DNA of 8,008 bases from Acidobacteriaceae bacterium (GTDB lineage: Bacteria; Acidobacteriota; Terriglobia; Terriglobales; Acidobacteriaceae): contig PMBA01000263.1 of assembly GCA_003152795.1 (NCBI GenBank), positions 637 to 8,644 of the forward strand. Reading direction: 5' to 3'. Shown in pieces: positions 1-7,045 of the stretch. The position numbers were made by a program, and so were the translations under genes. A model generated the notes under the pieces. That model saw only the letters and a list, made by a program, of their open reading frames with translations, was not told the origin of the DNA and searched no databases. Position 1 is the stretch's first letter. Every line of letters begins with the position of its first letter.

Positions 1-1
1 T

Positions 2-997
2 ATGAATGCAAACGACCCAATGAACAAGTTCTATGTTAGCGGAGGGCTATTCAGGAGCAGCGTTTTTCAGAAGCTCGAGGAGTGGGAGTCCTGCAAGCGG
101 GCGTTGCTGGTGGAGATCGATCCCGTGACCAAGACGTCGCGCAGGGTGGTCGAATACGAATCTCCCAAAGAAGTCACGGCGGACGAAATGCCCGCCATTC
201 TGTTCAAGTACGCGTACGCGTCCGGCAATAAGCTCTACACCTGCACGGCGACGGAAATCATTATTTATGACCTGCCGTCTTTTCGGGTGGCAAATTACAT
301 TTCACTTCCCATTTTTAACGACATCCATCACGTCTACTACAGCCAGCGGCGGGGCACGCTGCTGGCGGCGGTTACCGGACTGGACATCGTGGCGGAAGTC
401 TCACTTGAGGGGAAGTTGTTGCGGGAATGGGACGTGATGGGCCAGGACACATGGAGTATTTTTCCCAGGAACACCGATTACCGCAAGGTTCCGACCACCA
501 AGCCGCACCGGGCTCATGCCAATTATGTGTTCGAGTTGGGAGATGAAATCTGGGTCACACGGTCGCATCAGCGCGAGGCCATCAGCCTCGACGATCCCAC
601 GCGCAAGATCGACATCGCCATTCAACGTCCGCACGAGGGCCATCTGTTCAACGACTTTCTGCATTTCACGACGGTCGACGGGCATATCGTGATTGTCGAC
701 CCGAGAACGCTGAAGATCGAGCGGGTGCACGATTTGCAGAAGATGGCCGGCTCGCCGGAAGAGTCGCTGGGCTTTTGCCGTGGACTGCATTCGCTGGACG
801 ATCGTTTTGCGTGGGTTGGTTTCACGCGGATTCGTCCGACCAAGTTTCGAGAGCACGTGAGTTGGGTGCGGCATCCGACGCGGCCCCAACGCCACAGCCA
901 TGTTTCGCTCTTCGATCTGCAGAGTGGAACTCGCGTGGAAGAGATCGAAACCGAACCGCACGGCATTGGCGTGATTTCCAATATCTTTCACATCTAG
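2..997 (+). CDS. His-rich probable beta-propeller protein, paralogue 1
   Basis: Protein of up to 331 residues whose function I cannot name. It has no clear signal peptide or membrane segment. It shows repeated short beta-strand units typical of a propeller, for example around FNDIHHV, GKLLREW, EIWVTRS and FAWVGFTRIRP. It is collinear and almost gapless with the protein at 2880-3929, with about half the residues identical. Both share NDIHHV, DYRKVP, TKPH, QRPH.GH, TTVDGH, CRG and WVGFTRIR. Eight histidines are shared, which suggests a metal or active site (inference). Two starts are possible: ATG at 2, or ATG at 20, which aligns with the first Met of the paralogue. The window begins at base 1, so an upstream ribosome site or a longer N-terminus cannot be judged. 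It lies 100 bases before the flippase gene. A structural or regulatory propeller is possible instead of an enzyme. Confidence 0.8.
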   Translation: MNANDPMNKFYVSGGLFRSSVFQKLEEWESCKRALLVEIDPVTKTSRRVVEYESPKEVTADEMPAILFKYAYASGNKLYTCTATEIIIYDLPSFRVANYISLPIFNDIHHVYYSQRRGTLLAAVTGLDIVAEVSLEGKLLREWDVMGQDTWSIFPRNTDYRKVPTTKPHRAHANYVFELGDEIWVTRSHQREAISLDDPTRKIDIAIQRPHEGHLFNDFLHFTTVDGHIVIVDPRTLKIERVHDLQKMAGSPEESLGFCRGLHSLDDRFAWVGFTRIRPTKFREHVSWVRHPTRPQRHSHVSLFDLQSGTRVEEIETEPHGIGVISNIFHI

Positions 998-1097
998 CTC
1001 GTGCCGGCGGAAAAGGAATTTCCCCGGAAGGAACATCAATAGGAGCGAAAGTAACTATCATCAGGCGCACCGGACGGCAGTTTGGCGGCCCTCACTC
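998..1097. other. Short intergenic gap, no clear signal
   Basis: 100 bases between the first propeller gene and the flippase gene. I see no convincing hairpin followed by a T run and no paired -35/-10 boxes, so the two genes may be cotranscribed. The only ribosome-site candidate before ATG 1098 is GGCGG at 1085-1089, which is weak. An upstream in-frame TAA at 1053-1055, with no alternative start codon after it, fixes the flippase start at 1098. Confidence 0.4.
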
Positions 1098-2669
1098 ATG
1101 CTGAAGCTTGAGAAACGACAGATTCTGAAGAACGTCGGCTCCAGTTGGTCCGCGCTCGCCATCAACGTATTGGTCGGCATTTTCCTTTCGCCGTTCATCC
1201 TGCATCACCTGGGTGATGCGGCTTTCGGAGTCTGGGTGCTGATCTTCTCCGTGACCGGTTACTACGGCCTGTTCGACCTCGGCATCCGCTCCTCCATCAT
1301 TCGCTACGTTTCCAAGTACACGGCGACTGGCGATCGCGAAAAACTCACGCAGTTCGTCAATACCGCTCTTTTCAGCTACACCTGCATCGGTGTGGTGAGT
1401 ATGGTGTTGACCGCGGTCCTGAGTTCGTCGGTGGAGCGCTTCTTCAAGATTCCGCCCGGAATGCACTCCGAGACGCGGCTACTGCTGTTGATGGTGGGGG
1501 CCTCGGTGAGTCTGGGCTTTCCGCTTGGGGTTTTCGGAGGCATGCTGGAAGGGCTGCAGCGCTTCTATATCCTGAACTGGACGAGTATCGGCGCCACCCT
1601 GGCCCGCGCAGCCTTGATCGTTTATTTCCTGAACCGGGGATACGGTCTGCTCACCGTCGCCCTGCTCACGGTTAGCCTCCCGATCATTTCCTCGATTCTC
1701 CGCGGCATCATCGTATTCCGATTGTGCCCCGTGCCGCTGGGTCTTGACCATGTGGATCGCGCTTCATTCCGCCACATGGCGAACTACGGGGGCACCACGT
1801 TCCTGGTACTGGTCGCCTCGCGACTGCGCTTTCGCACCGACGAACTGGTGCTGGGCACGATGATGTCGACGGTTGCAGTGACATGGTTCAACATCGGCGC
1901 CCGGATCGTAGACTACGCCCAGGAATTTGTCTCCAGCCTGGCCCAGGTTTTTGTACCGATGTCGAGCCAGTCGGAAGCCACGGGCAACCTGGATCGGGTG
2001 CGCAAGATTTATATTGCCGGCAATCGCGTGTGCGCGTTTCTGATTCTGCCCATCACCGCTATCCTCATTCTCTTCGGCAAGCACATCATTCGAATCTGGG
2101 TTGGGGCGCGCTATGTTCCGCACAGCTACCCGGTACTGGTGGTGATGATCGTTCCTTTCGCGCTCATGCTGTCGCAGGCCGCATCCGGGCGCATATTGTT
2201 CGGACTCGGAAAACATCAGACCTGGGCGGCGATCACAGTGATCGAGGGTATCGCCAATCTCATCCTCAGCATCGCGCTCGTGCCATCGCTGGGGATTGTG
2301 GGCGATGCCCTGGGGACCGCGATCCCGCTCAGTTTTACCTGTCTCGTGTTCCTGCCACGCCACTTGAAAAAGCAAATCGGCGTGCCCATCGGAACTTTTC
2401 TACGCGAGGCTTACACCCTGCCTATTCTGCTGACCCTTCCGCTGGTTGGCGCGCTCTGGCTTGCCAACCGATTCTTTTATCCCCGCAACCTCGTCCAGTT
2501 GGCGAGCGAGACGCTGGCGGTGAGTTCGATCTACGGGGTTGGGCTGCTCTGGGCCTATCGCACGCACCGGGCGTTTCATGTGGCTGAGATTGCCGGGCTG
2601 AAACAGCCGCCGGTTCCCGAGCAACCGCCGCAGGCGGTGATCGCGGTGGAATACCAGAATGAGCAGTAA
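1098..2669 (+). CDS. Wzx-type polysaccharide flippase (MOP superfamily)
   Basis: 523-residue polytopic inner-membrane protein that probably flips lipid-linked glycan repeat units across the membrane for O-antigen or exopolysaccharide assembly. The N-terminal pattern is typical of the polysaccharide_synt/Wzx family: a first hydrophobic helix at about 18-40 containing FLSPFILHHLG, then FGVWVLIFSVTGYYGLFDLG at about 43-62, then RSSIIRYVSKY. Further hydrophobic helices lie near 92-112, 126-146, 152-176, 180-205, 310-332, 340-365, 375-400, 405-420, 437-457 and 467-487, close to the 12-14 expected. The length fits the family. The C-terminal tail is soluble and Pro/Gln rich (KQPPVPEQPPQ). ATG 1098 is the only sensible start. 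It lies between the two propeller paralogues and upstream of glycan-modifying genes, which supports a glycan-export role. Substrate unknown. Confidence 0.9.
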   Translation: MLKLEKRQILKNVGSSWSALAINVLVGIFLSPFILHHLGDAAFGVWVLIFSVTGYYGLFDLGIRSSIIRYVSKYTATGDREKLTQFVNTALFSYTCIGVVSMVLTAVLSSSVERFFKIPPGMHSETRLLLLMVGASVSLGFPLGVFGGMLEGLQRFYILNWTSIGATLARAALIVYFLNRGYGLLTVALLTVSLPIISSILRGIIVFRLCPVPLGLDHVDRASFRHMANYGGTTFLVLVASRLRFRTDELVLGTMMSTVAVTWFNIGARIVDYAQEFVSSLAQVFVPMSSQSEATGNLDRVRKIYIAGNRVCAFLILPITAILILFGKHIIRIWVGARYVPHSYPVLVVMIVPFALMLSQAASGRILFGLGKHQTWAAITVIEGIANLILSIALVPSLGIVGDALGTAIPLSFTCLVFLPRHLKKQIGVPIGTFLREAYTLPILLTLPLVGALWLANRFFYPRNLVQLASETLAVSSIYGVGLLWAYRTHRAFHVAEIAGLKQPPVPEQPPQAVIAVEYQNEQ

Positions 2670-2744
2670 GGATCGAGATAGATCTTCATGTTGGCCAGGT
2701 TTGGGAATGGGTTACGATCGTTTTTTATCCCCGGCGGACGAAAG
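2670..2744. other. Upstream part of the intergenic region before the second propeller gene
   Basis: 75 bases after the flippase stop. It contains the perfect palindrome ACGATCGT at 2714-2721, running into six T residues at 2721-2726. The palindrome has no loop, so it is a poor terminator. The T-rich stretch sits where a -35 region or UP-like element would lie relative to TAAAAT at 2747-2752, but no TTGACA-like box is present at 16-18 bases. Confidence 0.35.
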
Positions 2745-2821
2745 GGTAAAATGGGGTTTGCCCATTGTCTCTGATGATTTGCAAAGGTCCGCCGGCCAGC
2801 CTTCCAAAGGAAGACTGCTCC
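2745..2821 (+). promoter_or_regulatory. Conserved promoter/leader element, copy A
   Basis: Non-coding element of about 76 bases that recurs at 6968-7045. It opens with GGTAAAAT (2745-2752); TAAAAT is a good -10 candidate. It continues with CCATTGT (2762-2768) and TTTGCAA (2778-2784) and ends with a hairpin and CTGCTCC. Bases 2745-2784 match copy B at 28 of 40 positions without gaps. Bases 2794-2821 match at 20 of 28 after a single-base indel. Mismatches are spread over all codon positions, so conservation is not protein-driven. If TAAAAT is a -10 box, a transcript would start near 2759 and carry a leader of about 120 bases. Known family: none that I recognise. It could instead be a protein-binding region or an old duplication. 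Confidence 0.6.
2797..2817 (+). promoter_or_regulatory. Leader hairpin in copy A
   Basis: CTTCC (2801-2805) pairs with GGAAG (2809-2813) around an AAA loop. The outer CAG (2797-2799) pairs with CTG (2815-2817) across a C/A mismatch, giving eight base pairs. There is no T run, so this is a leader stem and not a terminator. A hairpin lies at the equivalent place in the second copy, shifted by about two bases. Confidence 0.5.
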
Positions 2822-2868
2822 TCGGTGGTGTTGGACCGATTTCTGGGCCGGGCGCCGTGTCGCACCCT

Positions 2869-2873
2869 GGGAG
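2869..2873 (+). promoter_or_regulatory. Ribosome binding site for the second propeller gene
   Basis: GGGAG six bases before ATG 2880. It supports this Met as the start, and the start aligns with the ATG at base 20 in the first paralogue. Confidence 0.6.
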
Positions 2874-2879
2874 CCAAGG

Positions 2880-3929
2880 ATGAGCGAACTGTACGTTGTC
2901 GGTGGAGCTTTGCGCAGCAGCTTGTTTAAGCAACTGGAAGAGTGGAACTCCTGCAAGAAGGCCCTGATCGTCAAAGTGAACCCTGGCGCCAAGGGTTCTG
3001 GAGTCATGGTGGAATACGACTCGCCTGCAGATGCCTGTCCCGCGGAATCGCCGTCAATCTTGTTTAAGTCCGGCACCTTGGCGAACGACAAGCTCTACGT
3101 ATGTACCCCGACGGAAGTTCTGGTATACCAGGTGCCGGGCTTCGAACTTCTGCACTACATCTCCCTTCCCTGCTTCAACGATATTCACCACGTGCGGCCG
3201 ACCGCCGAGGGCAACATCCTGATCGCGGACACGGGGTTGGACATGGTAGTGGAAGTAACTCCGCAGGGAAAACTGCTGCGCGAATGGAGCGCGATTGGGG
3301 AAGATACCTGGAAACGATTTTCCCGCGATATCGACTACCGTAAAGTCCCCGAAACCAAGCCCCATAAATCTCATCCTAATCACGTGTTCCAACTTGACGA
3401 TGAGGTGTGGGTCACACGCTTCGAACAAAGAGATGCGATCAGCCTGACGCGCCCCGGGAGACGCATTGACATCGGAGTGCAAAGGCCGCACGACGGCCAC
3501 GTGGAGGGTGACTGGATCTACTTCACCACCGTCGACGGGCACCTGGTAGTCGCCAACCGGCATACCCTCAAAGTGGAAGAGATCTTCGACTTAGCCGCAA
3601 TCGACAACGAGCAACACATGGTACTGGGCTGGTGCCGTGGGGTGGCGGTGGTGGGGAAGGATAAAGTCTGGGTTGGATTCACTCGCATTCGCTCCACACG
3701 TTTCAAAGAGAATCTGCTGTGGGCGAAGCAGGGATTCGAGACTCGCAACAAGTTCACCCACATCTCTCTTTACGATTTGGCCAAGAAGAAGTGCCTCGAC
3801 GAAATCGACCTGGAGCCTTACGGATTGGCCGCACTGTTTAGTATCCACAAGGCCGAAGGCACGAGAGCAGGTCAAAGCACTCTCGCGAAGCCGGCTGGAG
3901 CCCGGTCTTCACGGGACAGCGCGGTATGA
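2880..3929 (+). CDS. His-rich probable beta-propeller protein, paralogue 2
   Basis: 349-residue paralogue of the protein at 2-997, function not recognised. Shared landmarks in this copy: LEEW.SCK (19-26), NDIHHV (100-105), TGLD (118-121), GKLLREW (130-136), DYRKVP (152-157), TKPH (159-162), QRPHDGH (201-207), TTVDGH (216-221), GWCRG and WVGFTRIR. Histidines 103, 104, 162, 165, 204, 207, 221 and 294 are conserved in both copies. Metal-dependent propeller lyases also use clustered His, so a glycan lyase or binding protein is possible but unproven. No signal peptide is visible, so a cytoplasmic location is likely. After about residue 320 it has a low-complexity tail of roughly 28 residues that the other copy lacks. 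The stop overlaps the deacetylase start (ATGA), which indicates coupling. It appears to be the first gene of the operon behind the conserved leader element. Confidence 0.85.
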   Translation: MSELYVVGGALRSSLFKQLEEWNSCKKALIVKVNPGAKGSGVMVEYDSPADACPAESPSILFKSGTLANDKLYVCTPTEVLVYQVPGFELLHYISLPCFNDIHHVRPTAEGNILIADTGLDMVVEVTPQGKLLREWSAIGEDTWKRFSRDIDYRKVPETKPHKSHPNHVFQLDDEVWVTRFEQRDAISLTRPGRRIDIGVQRPHDGHVEGDWIYFTTVDGHLVVANRHTLKVEEIFDLAAIDNEQHMVLGWCRGVAVVGKDKVWVGFTRIRSTRFKENLLWAKQGFETRNKFTHISLYDLAKKKCLDEIDLEPYGLAALFSIHKAEGTRAGQSTLAKPAGARSSRDSAV

Positions 3930-4969
3930 ATGTTCGGAAGGCAGCCAGGAACGCTGCGAAGAAGATATTCGTAGCCAGCGGGGCGCTTCGGATGGCGCAC
4001 AGACTGTCCGCCCCTGCCGCGGTCATTCTGCGCTATCACTCGATTCAGGATCGGCCTGAGCAGTACGCTACCACGATCGGATGCGACTCCATTCACGCAA
4101 CCCCCATCTTTGAGCGGCACATGGAGTTGATCGCCAGACGATTTAATGCCGTAACCATGAATGATGTTGCCCTCTTTCTGAAAGGTGAGAAGAGTCTTCC
4201 ACAAAGGGCGGTGGCCATTACTTTCGATGATGGCTACAAGGACAACGTTCGGTTCGCGGCTCCGATTCTGAACCGTTTCGGCGTGCCGGGGACATTCTAT
4301 GTTCTGGTCGATTCGGTCGACCGTTCGAAGGCACCGTGGTATTGCCTGCTGCGGCATGCATTCTGGACCTCGCGAAATCCGAAGTGGAGCGATCCTGCCA
4401 CGGGCACGATTCACGACCTGAGCAACTCGCAGGCGCGCGACGCGGCTTTTCTGAACACGGCCGAGGTCTGCGCCCAAGCGAGCGCGCCGGCGCGGGAAGA
4501 ACTGGTGGAGTATGCGACGCGTTCTCTCGATCCTGTACCGTTCCCCCATGAAGGCGACCTGATGATGACCTGGGACGATGCGCGGACGCTGGTCAAATCC
4601 GGGCACGCAGTGGGCTCGCATACGATGACGCATCCGAACGTGGCGCATGTCTCCCTGACCGAGGCACGCAGCGAACTGGCCGACTCCAAGCGCAAACTGG
4701 AAAAGGAACTGGGGGAAGCGGTGAAGCATTTTTCCTACCCCCATCCCGCTCTCAACCCGCAATGGAATGAAGCAACGTTGAAGATGACGGAAGAGTTGGG
4801 CTATGCGACTGCGGTAACCACGACTCCGGGCGCGGTGCGGGCCGACGCCCGTCCCCTGGCGATTCCGCGAACATACATTCCCCGCAAAGAGTCGGAGTTC
4901 CTGTGGCACATTGAACGAACGTTCGTGTTCCGACCGGGTGCTGGGGGCGAAGTCCATCCCGGCGCGTGA
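3926..4969 (+). CDS. Polysaccharide deacetylase (NodB homology, CE4-like)
   Basis: 347-residue protein with the NodB fold signatures. It carries RYHSI (36-40), motif 1 TFDDGY (99-104) with the catalytic and metal-binding Asp pair D101/D102, motif 2 SHTMTHP (231-237) with metal-binding H232 and H236, and FSYPHP (269-274) in the place of the motif 3 loop. Known family role: metal-dependent removal of N- or O-acetyl groups from glycans. Here the likely substrate is the polysaccharide or lipid-linked intermediate made by this locus (inference). The N-terminus is basic with only a short hydrophobic stretch and no convincing signal peptide. An insert at about 125-205 between motifs 1 and 2 is longer than in minimal NodB domains. 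The start overlaps the previous stop by four bases (ATGA), and the stop overlaps the next start (GTGA). Confidence 0.9.
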   Translation: MNVRKAARNAAKKIFVASGALRMAHRLSAPAAVILRYHSIQDRPEQYATTIGCDSIHATPIFERHMELIARRFNAVTMNDVALFLKGEKSLPQRAVAITFDDGYKDNVRFAAPILNRFGVPGTFYVLVDSVDRSKAPWYCLLRHAFWTSRNPKWSDPATGTIHDLSNSQARDAAFLNTAEVCAQASAPAREELVEYATRSLDPVPFPHEGDLMMTWDDARTLVKSGHAVGSHTMTHPNVAHVSLTEARSELADSKRKLEKELGEAVKHFSYPHPALNPQWNEATLKMTEELGYATAVTTTPGAVRADARPLAIPRTYIPRKESEFLWHIERTFVFRPGAGGEVHPGA

Positions 4970-6084
4970 GCCAAAACATGACCCGAGCCACCGTCATTCC
5001 GGCAGTGCGATTGGCAGAGCGAGCGGACCTCGCCCAGATCGCACCGTTCCTGGTTCCGCTGGGCGGAGAATCGTTTGGAGAAAGATTTCCAGAGGGAACG
5101 GCACAGGATTTTTTCCGCTGGAAGTATTTTGAAAATCCGCTGGGCGACGCGATCGTAGGCATCGCTACCGCCGGGGGATCGGTTGTGAGTGTTGTGGCGG
5201 CCACGCCCAAGCGCATCTGGCTATCGGGAAAGACAGTCCTCGGCTACGAACTCGGCGACTTCCTGACCGATGAAAACTACCGGAAGATGGGGCTGTTTTC
5301 GCAACTCATCGAATTGGTTTGCCGCGAGGCCGGCGCTCGCGGTTCGGAGCTGGTCTATGTTCGGCCGAACGACGTCTCTTTCCCTATTCTCGCCGGCAAG
5401 CTTTCCTTTCAAGAGACGCAAAGGGTGGATGCGCGTCGCTTTGTAATTCCAAGCCAGACGCTTTCGCGCAAGACGGGGATCCCAGCCAGCCTGCTCCGGC
5501 TTTCAGGCATGGACTGGCTCCTCAAGAGCCATTGCATTCCGCGTTCCCCTGGAAACGGCGTAACCGTAGTACCAATGGAGCGATTTGGAGAAGAGATCGA
5601 TCAGCTCTGGCAGAGAGCCGCGGCCGGCTACGACTTTGCCCTGGTGCGGGACAGCAGTTACTTGAACTGGCGCTTCTCCGATTGTCCGACACCTTACAAG
5701 ATGTGGCTGGCGCGTAGAAAAGGCGAGGCGGTGGGCTTCCTGGTAACCTCGGCAGAGAGGACAGCCCCCAGCGGGGCGGTGGTCGATCTGTTCACGGAGA
5801 GCTGCGACGCGGAAGCCGTTCGGGCGCTGCTGGCAACGGGCATGGGCAGCTTGCTGAAGGGTGGCATCGAGTTGATCAGCACCTGGACGCTGCAAGCGTC
5901 CGGGCATGGCTCCGAGCATCGATCCGAGCTATCCGCCGCTCAGGAGGTGTTGCGGTGCGCCTTTCCTTTTCGCCGGAAACAATATCTTCACCTCGTCTTT
6001 AGAGCCCCTGACGCAAAAGAAATCAACTTACCCGCGACATCGCAAAAATGGCATTTCACTCTCGGAGACAGCGACGGCGCCTGA
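4966..6084 (+). CDS. GNAT-type acyltransferase with two similar halves
   Basis: 372 residues from GTG 4966, which overlaps the deacetylase stop by four bases. ATG 4978, four codons later, is the alternative start. The N-terminal half (about 10-140) looks like a GNAT domain: VRLAERADLAQI, then FFRWKYFENPLG (49-60), then ELGDFLTDENYRKMGLFSQL (95-114). YRKMGLF sits at the acetyl-CoA pyrophosphate loop. The C-terminal half (about 190-330) repeats the layout, with YLNWRF..CPTPYKMW and GFLVTS. It therefore looks like a tandem GNAT or Fem-like protein, where one half often keeps catalysis. Role: acyl transfer to an amino sugar or another acceptor in glycan synthesis (inference from neighbours). It is cytoplasmic with no membrane segments. 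The acceptor cannot be read from the sequence. Confidence 0.75.
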   Translation: MSQNMTRATVIPAVRLAERADLAQIAPFLVPLGGESFGERFPEGTAQDFFRWKYFENPLGDAIVGIATAGGSVVSVVAATPKRIWLSGKTVLGYELGDFLTDENYRKMGLFSQLIELVCREAGARGSELVYVRPNDVSFPILAGKLSFQETQRVDARRFVIPSQTLSRKTGIPASLLRLSGMDWLLKSHCIPRSPGNGVTVVPMERFGEEIDQLWQRAAAGYDFALVRDSSYLNWRFSDCPTPYKMWLARRKGEAVGFLVTSAERTAPSGAVVDLFTESCDAEAVRALLATGMGSLLKGGIELISTWTLQASGHGSEHRSELSAAQEVLRCAFPFRRKQYLHLVFRAPDAKEINLPATSQKWHFTLGDSDGA

Positions 6085-6872
6085 TGCCAAGTGGAGACTC
6101 ACAATTCGCGAAAACCGAAGTGAGCGGCGTCTTCGATCGCATGGCTTCGTACTACGCCGCCGAACGGGGACAGTCGCCGTGGTTTCAGGCGCAGCTCAAG
6201 ATTGTTCTGGAGATGCTGGCTCGAGAGCGGGGACTGATCCTGGATATCGGATGCGCGGCGGGCGCCGAGTTTGAGCCGCTGCGGGCTCGCGGCTTTCAGA
6301 TAGTCGGGCTCGATTATTCTACGGAAATGCTGCGACTTGCGCAGCAGCGTTTCGGCGCATCGGATGGCGTGCATCTTTGCCGCGCGGATGCCGAAGCTCT
6401 GCCTTTCCCGGACGCCAGCTTCGACCACGTCGTCTGCCTGGGCGTGTTCGAATATCTGTCCGCGTACGACCGCTGCCTGGAGGAAATCCGGCGCATTCTG
6501 CGTCCTGGAGGCGTCGCGATTATCTCCCTGCCAACCCGTATTAGCCTGGATCGTTGCTCTATCACTCTGTTCAACATGACGGCGGTCCCTTTGTGGAGAG
6601 CGATAAAAAGGCTCACGGGCAAACGCAGTTCCGGCCAAGCGGTGGGCCGGCGCTGGAATCGTTGCATCCCATGGCAGGTTCCGGCACTGCTCCGGCAGCA
6701 TGGTCTCAATCCGGAGCTCAGCGCCTACTCGGGATTCCTCCTGTTTCCACTCGGGCAAGTCTGGCCACGGGCGGAGTTCCGCCTGTTCTCGTGGATGGAG
6801 CGTCTTTCCAAGTCCCGACTGCTGGGCTGGACCCTGAGCCAGTACCTGGTGAGCGCCCGGAAAATCGATTGA
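6084..6872 (+). CDS. Class I SAM-dependent methyltransferase
   Basis: 262 residues from ATG 6084, which overlaps the previous stop as TGATG. An ATG at 6048 would add 12 basic residues (MAFHSRRQRRRL) and lacks a ribosome site, so the coupled start is preferred. It shows the methyltransferase type 11 signatures: motif I LDIGCAAG (53-60) for SAM binding, acidic D77 at the end of strand 2, DAEALPFPDASFDHVV (102-117), then GVFEYL (120-125) and LRPGGVAIISLP. The C-terminal 90 residues, with many Arg and Trp, probably form the acceptor-binding cap. Likely role: O- or N-methylation of a sugar or lipid carrier in the same glycan pathway, since it is the last gene of the coupled operon. A small-molecule methyltransferase unrelated to glycans cannot be excluded. 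Confidence 0.85.
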   Translation: MPSGDSQFAKTEVSGVFDRMASYYAAERGQSPWFQAQLKIVLEMLARERGLILDIGCAAGAEFEPLRARGFQIVGLDYSTEMLRLAQQRFGASDGVHLCRADAEALPFPDASFDHVVCLGVFEYLSAYDRCLEEIRRILRPGGVAIISLPTRISLDRCSITLFNMTAVPLWRAIKRLTGKRSSGQAVGRRWNRCIPWQVPALLRQHGLNPELSAYSGFLLFPLGQVWPRAEFRLFSWMERLSKSRLLGWTLSQYLVSARKID

Positions 6873-6878
6873 AGATTT

Positions 6879-6900
6879 GGCCGCGCGGTGGCTCATATTT
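6879..6900 (+). terminator. Weak candidate terminator after the methyltransferase
   Basis: GGCCGC (6879-6884) pairs with GTGGCT (6888-6893), including two G-T pairs, around a GCG loop. The following stretch CATATTTCTTT is U-rich but interrupted. It lies seven bases after the stop. Position and layout fit an intrinsic terminator, but the short stem and broken U tract keep confidence low. Confidence 0.35.
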
Positions 6901-6967
6901 CTTTCCCATGCATATGGACAAAGTTGCAATCTGTTTCACACCCTTGCTGTGGACCGGGCGATTTTGA

Positions 6968-7045
6968 GGTAAAATTGTCTTCAGCCATTGTTTTTAATAG
7001 TTTACAAGTAGAACACAGGCTGGCTTTCGGAAGGCAGATTGCTCT
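6968..7045 (+). promoter_or_regulatory. Conserved promoter/leader element, copy B
   Basis: Second copy of the element at 2745-2821, here upstream of sat. It shares GGTAAAAT (6968-6975), CCATTGT (6985-6991), TTT.CAA (7001-7007), GGC..GC.TTC (7018-7028), AAGG.AGA (7031-7038) and TGCTC (7040-7044). The copies differ by one single-base indel between 7007 and 7018. Weaker similarity extends upstream to CCGG at 6954-6957. No -35 box is conserved between the copies; TTGCTG at 6944-6949 lies 20 bases from TAAAAT, which is too far to be convincing. TTGT and ACAA (6988-6991, 7004-7007) can pair, and the same pairing survives in copy A as a G-U variant. It could be a shared promoter, a transcription-factor region or an RNA leader. 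Confidence 0.6.
7020..7037 (+). promoter_or_regulatory. Leader hairpin in copy B
   Basis: GCTTT (7023-7027) pairs with AAGGC (7031-7035) around a CGG loop. It is extended by CT (7020-7021) with AG (7036-7037) across a bulged G. It occupies the same place as the copy A hairpin, although the paired bases are shifted by about two, so it is not a strict covariation case. Confidence 0.45.

Noticed and set aside
2714..2726. ACGATCGT followed by a T run as a terminator after the flippase gene
   Set aside because: The palindrome has no room for a loop and only eight bases, so it would not form a stable terminator stem.
2761..2785. Sigma-54 promoter suggested by TTTGCA in copy A
   Set aside because: No GG doublet lies ten bases upstream of the GC, and the second copy has TTTACA, which lacks the required GC.
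2659..2883. 74-residue open frame spanning the intergenic region and ending in an ATGA overlap with the second propeller gene
   Set aside because: It has no ribosome site or family features. The conserved nucleotides within it do not follow codon periodicity, and the one-base indel relative to the second copy breaks the frame.
3872..4957. 361-residue open frame on the minus strand, antisense to the deacetylase
   Set aside because: The + strand gene has complete NodB motifs and coupled overlaps. The antisense product is Arg/His rich and lacks domain features, as expected for a shadow frame in GC-rich DNA.
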